Positions 31,012 through 32,715 of a stretch of DNA of 32,715 nucleotides are shown here, piece by piece (position 1 is the stretch's first letter; each line of letters opens with the position of its first letter). Below the pieces are notes generated by a model that was given only the letters and a program-made list of their open reading frames with translations, ran no database searches and had not been told where the DNA came from. The position numbers were made by a program, and so were the translations under genes. The stretch comes from a bacterium (GTDB lineage Bacteria; CLD3; SB21): NCBI GenBank assembly GCA_016787925.1, contig JAEUSK010000301.1:1-32715 (forward strand). Reading direction: 5' to 3'.

Positions 31012-32715
31012 CTAAAACACCATACTCAATCCGATCGTCGGCAGGAACGGAAATTCTAAGGTTCTACTGCGCTCAATTATCGGCTTTCCGGAATTATCGT
31101 ACACCACTTCCTTTTTAGCCGTCTGCGGATTACGCGCCGTTTTATAAGCGTAGTCATACTGAAAAATATTTTTTTGATCATACACATTGATCGCGTCAAG
31201 ATAAAACGTCCACTTCGCGCCCCAGAAACGGGCATAAAACGATGCGCGCAGATCGAGGCGGTGGTACACGGGCAGCCTTTTTAGATTCTTGTTTTCCTCG
31301 CCGCCATAATTGATCGTTTGAACAAGGCGGCCGTTGGGGTCAAAACGAACGATGATGGAATCGGCCACGCCGTCGCCGTATCCGTTGGCATCTTTCGTAT
31401 CAACGATGAATTGCTGCGGGACCGAGCCCAACGGCGCGGTCGCAGGGAATCCCGAACCGACCTTGAGTTTCGCTGAAAATTCAAACCATCGTGTGAATAG
31501 ATAATTTCCAACAAGGCTCAGCGTATGCCTTTGGTCAAAATCAAAATAATTTTCCGTTCCGTACGTTTTTCGTTTTGCAACAGAATAAGCGTAAGATATC
31601 CACCCGCTGAACTTGTCTTTAAGCGATTTACTGTCCCTCTGTAAAAACACTTCAAATCCGTACGCATAACCCCTGCCGCCGTTACTCGGTACGGTGGTGA
31701 CGGTGCGCCGATCAATTCGAGAAATAATGTCCGCCGAGTCGGCAGGGCTTACCGGATTGCCCAAAGCATCCTGAAACAGAATAGGCACCATATTCGTTCC
31801 GTCATTGATCACGAGTTCTTTTCCGGCGATCAGGTTGTAATACGGCTTATAATACACTTCCGTTTTAAGTAAAGTTTTTCTGTTGAAAAAATGTTCCATT
31901 CCTAAAATATAGTGTATAGCCATCTCCGGCTTGACGTCGATCTTTTTAGAATAATCAACAAAGAAATTCTGATTAACGAATTTTTCATAACCGGGCGACT
32001 GGTAATATACACCCCATGCGCCTTTGAAACGGGTTTGATCGTCCAGTTTATACACCGCATTGAGGCGCGGAGAAAACGTGTAGCGGTCATTGATCTCGGC
32101 ATAATCAAATCGCAGCCCGCCCTGAAGCGTCCACTGCGGATCCAGTCTCCATGTATCCTGGGCATATACGCCCAGCTTGGCTTTTCCTCTGCGGGGTGAA
32201 CTGAAGAATTGCGGCAAACTCGCCCCGCCCTGATTACCATTGTCCCCGCCGGAGATAATGGTTTGTTTTACTTTCCATCGGATATCGGCCGTGACCGTCT
32301 GATATTGAAAGCCGGTCTCCAATTGATGCTCCGCATTGATCTTATAGTCATACTCCTGCTTCAGCGTGAAACTGGAAATGTTCTGCTGTAAATTAACGCT
32401 GAAAACCTGCGCCGTGTCAATGGTAGAGGAATTACCAAATTCACCGCTTCCTCCAAAATCGCTGCGATTGGGATTCTGATAATAAGACATTATCGACGTA
32501 ATCGTCAGGTTGTCAGTCGGCGCGTAGAACCAGGAACCGCTGAGCAGATTATTACGCGACGTATTGAAAACCCGGATACTGTCGCCGTCTTTTTGATCGG
32601 GCGCTGTGATATCTACGCCTTCTCGGCTAGTGATTCCCAGAAAAGAAAAACTGTGTTTCTCCCACGGCGCAACCGAGATCTTGCCTTGAAAATCCAGAAA
32701 GAACGGCAAAGCCGT
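31012..32715 (-). CDS. TonB-dependent receptor, C-terminal part
   Basis: The frame runs off the right edge, so the N terminus, TonB box and most of the plug are missing; 567 residues are visible. They form the beta-barrel of an outer-membrane TonB-dependent receptor: repeated amphipathic strands (TLQGGLRFDYAEINDRYTFS, FKGAWGVYYQSPGYEKF, TLLKTEVYYKPYYNLI, WISYAYSVAKRK, FEFSAKLKVGSGFP) and the closing LEFPFLPTIGLSMVF with a terminal Phe. WTFYLDAINVYDQKNIFQYDY is a typical late-barrel strand pair. The substrate (siderophore, glycan, cobalamin) cannot be told without the plug and neighbours. No SusD-like gene is visible downstream, although a partner could lie beyond the edge. A remnant of a related receptor 3' end is found just downstream. 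Confidence 0.92.
   Translation of the reverse strand, partial: TALPFFLDFQGKISVAPWEKHSFSFLGITSREGVDITAPDQKDGDSIRVFNTSRNNLLSGSWFYAPTDNLTITSIMSYYQNPNRSDFGGSGEFGNSSTIDTAQVFSVNLQQNISSFTLKQEYDYKINAEHQLETGFQYQTVTADIRWKVKQTIISGGDNGNQGGASLPQFFSSPRRGKAKLGVYAQDTWRLDPQWTLQGGLRFDYAEINDRYTFSPRLNAVYKLDDQTRFKGAWGVYYQSPGYEKFVNQNFFVDYSKKIDVKPEMAIHYILGMEHFFNRKTLLKTEVYYKPYYNLIAGKELVINDGTNMVPILFQDALGNPVSPADSADIISRIDRRTVTTVPSNGGRGYAYGFEVFLQRDSKSLKDKFSGWISYAYSVAKRKTYGTENYFDFDQRHTLSLVGNYLFTRWFEFSAKLKVGSGFPATAPLGSVPQQFIVDTKDANGYGDGVADSIIVRFDPNGRLVQTINYGGEENKNLKRLPVYHRLDLRASFYARFWGAKWTFYLDAINVYDQKNIFQYDYAYKTARNPQTAKKEVVYDNSGKPIIERSRTLEFPFLPTIGLSMVF

Noticed and set aside
30865-31059. Open frame of 64 codons on the plus strand spanning both receptor 3' ends and the palindrome
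   Set aside because: It is antisense to the receptor fragment and the palindrome and its sequence (repeated QERKF) arises from the duplication itself; no SD and no codon signal.

Overview
The window looks like ordinary chromosome from a free-living Gram-negative bacterium of the Fibrobacteres-Chlorobi-Bacteroidetes (FCB) superphylum or an allied candidate phylum (KSB1, Calditrichota or Ignavibacteria type). The clues are a TonB-dependent receptor, an Omp85 barrel, a giant BNR-repeat protein ending in a type IX secretion-like sorting domain (YPNPFNPTT...GIYIYRL), a FISUMP-domain protein, and the mix of strong Shine-Dalgarno sites with AT-rich, SD-less starts. There are no tRNA or rRNA genes, CRISPR arrays, transposases or phage genes. 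Genus and species cannot be set from the sequence alone.

Layout. 1-2950 (+): the end of a FISUMP protein, a terminator, an unknown 153-aa protein and a secreted coiled-coil protein. 3101-5889: beta-carbonic anhydrase (+), then a Tat-exported glycosylasparaginase-like enzyme and an unknown secreted protein (both -). 6017-8217 (+): Spy/CpxP-like protein, DprA and a single-domain receiver. 8289-11480 (-): compact four-gene unit (gamma-carbonic anhydrase, receiver, metallo-beta-lactamase-fold hydrolase, 440-aa unknown) facing the receiver gene across a bidirectional terminator. 11803-14153 (+): secreted M28 peptidase and a small membrane protein. 14159-20618 (-): two small membrane proteins, an orphan-looking DNA methyltransferase, a short Rho, and an OmpR-type regulator / histidine kinase / alpha-beta hydrolase unit. 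20851-22898 (+): a run of small redox or sulfur-linked genes (thioredoxin, OsmC, DUF302, 75-aa membrane protein, two micro-ORFs of 28 and 27 codons, DUF6132, DUF2892). 22959-24867 (-): patatin-like lipase and a divergent TrpF. 25316-29452 (+): 1378-aa BNR surface protein behind a 448-bp gene-free leader. 29619-32715 (-): Omp85-like barrel and a TonB receptor running off the right edge.

The most interesting points are: the tightly coupled thiol/sulfur operon with two micro-ORFs that a normal length cutoff would miss; three consecutive hairpins upstream of the BNR protein that could be a structured RNA leader; and a broken copy of the TonB receptor 3' end separated from the intact one by a 57-bp palindrome. 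I do not see a clear defence system or a clearly new enzymatic pathway.
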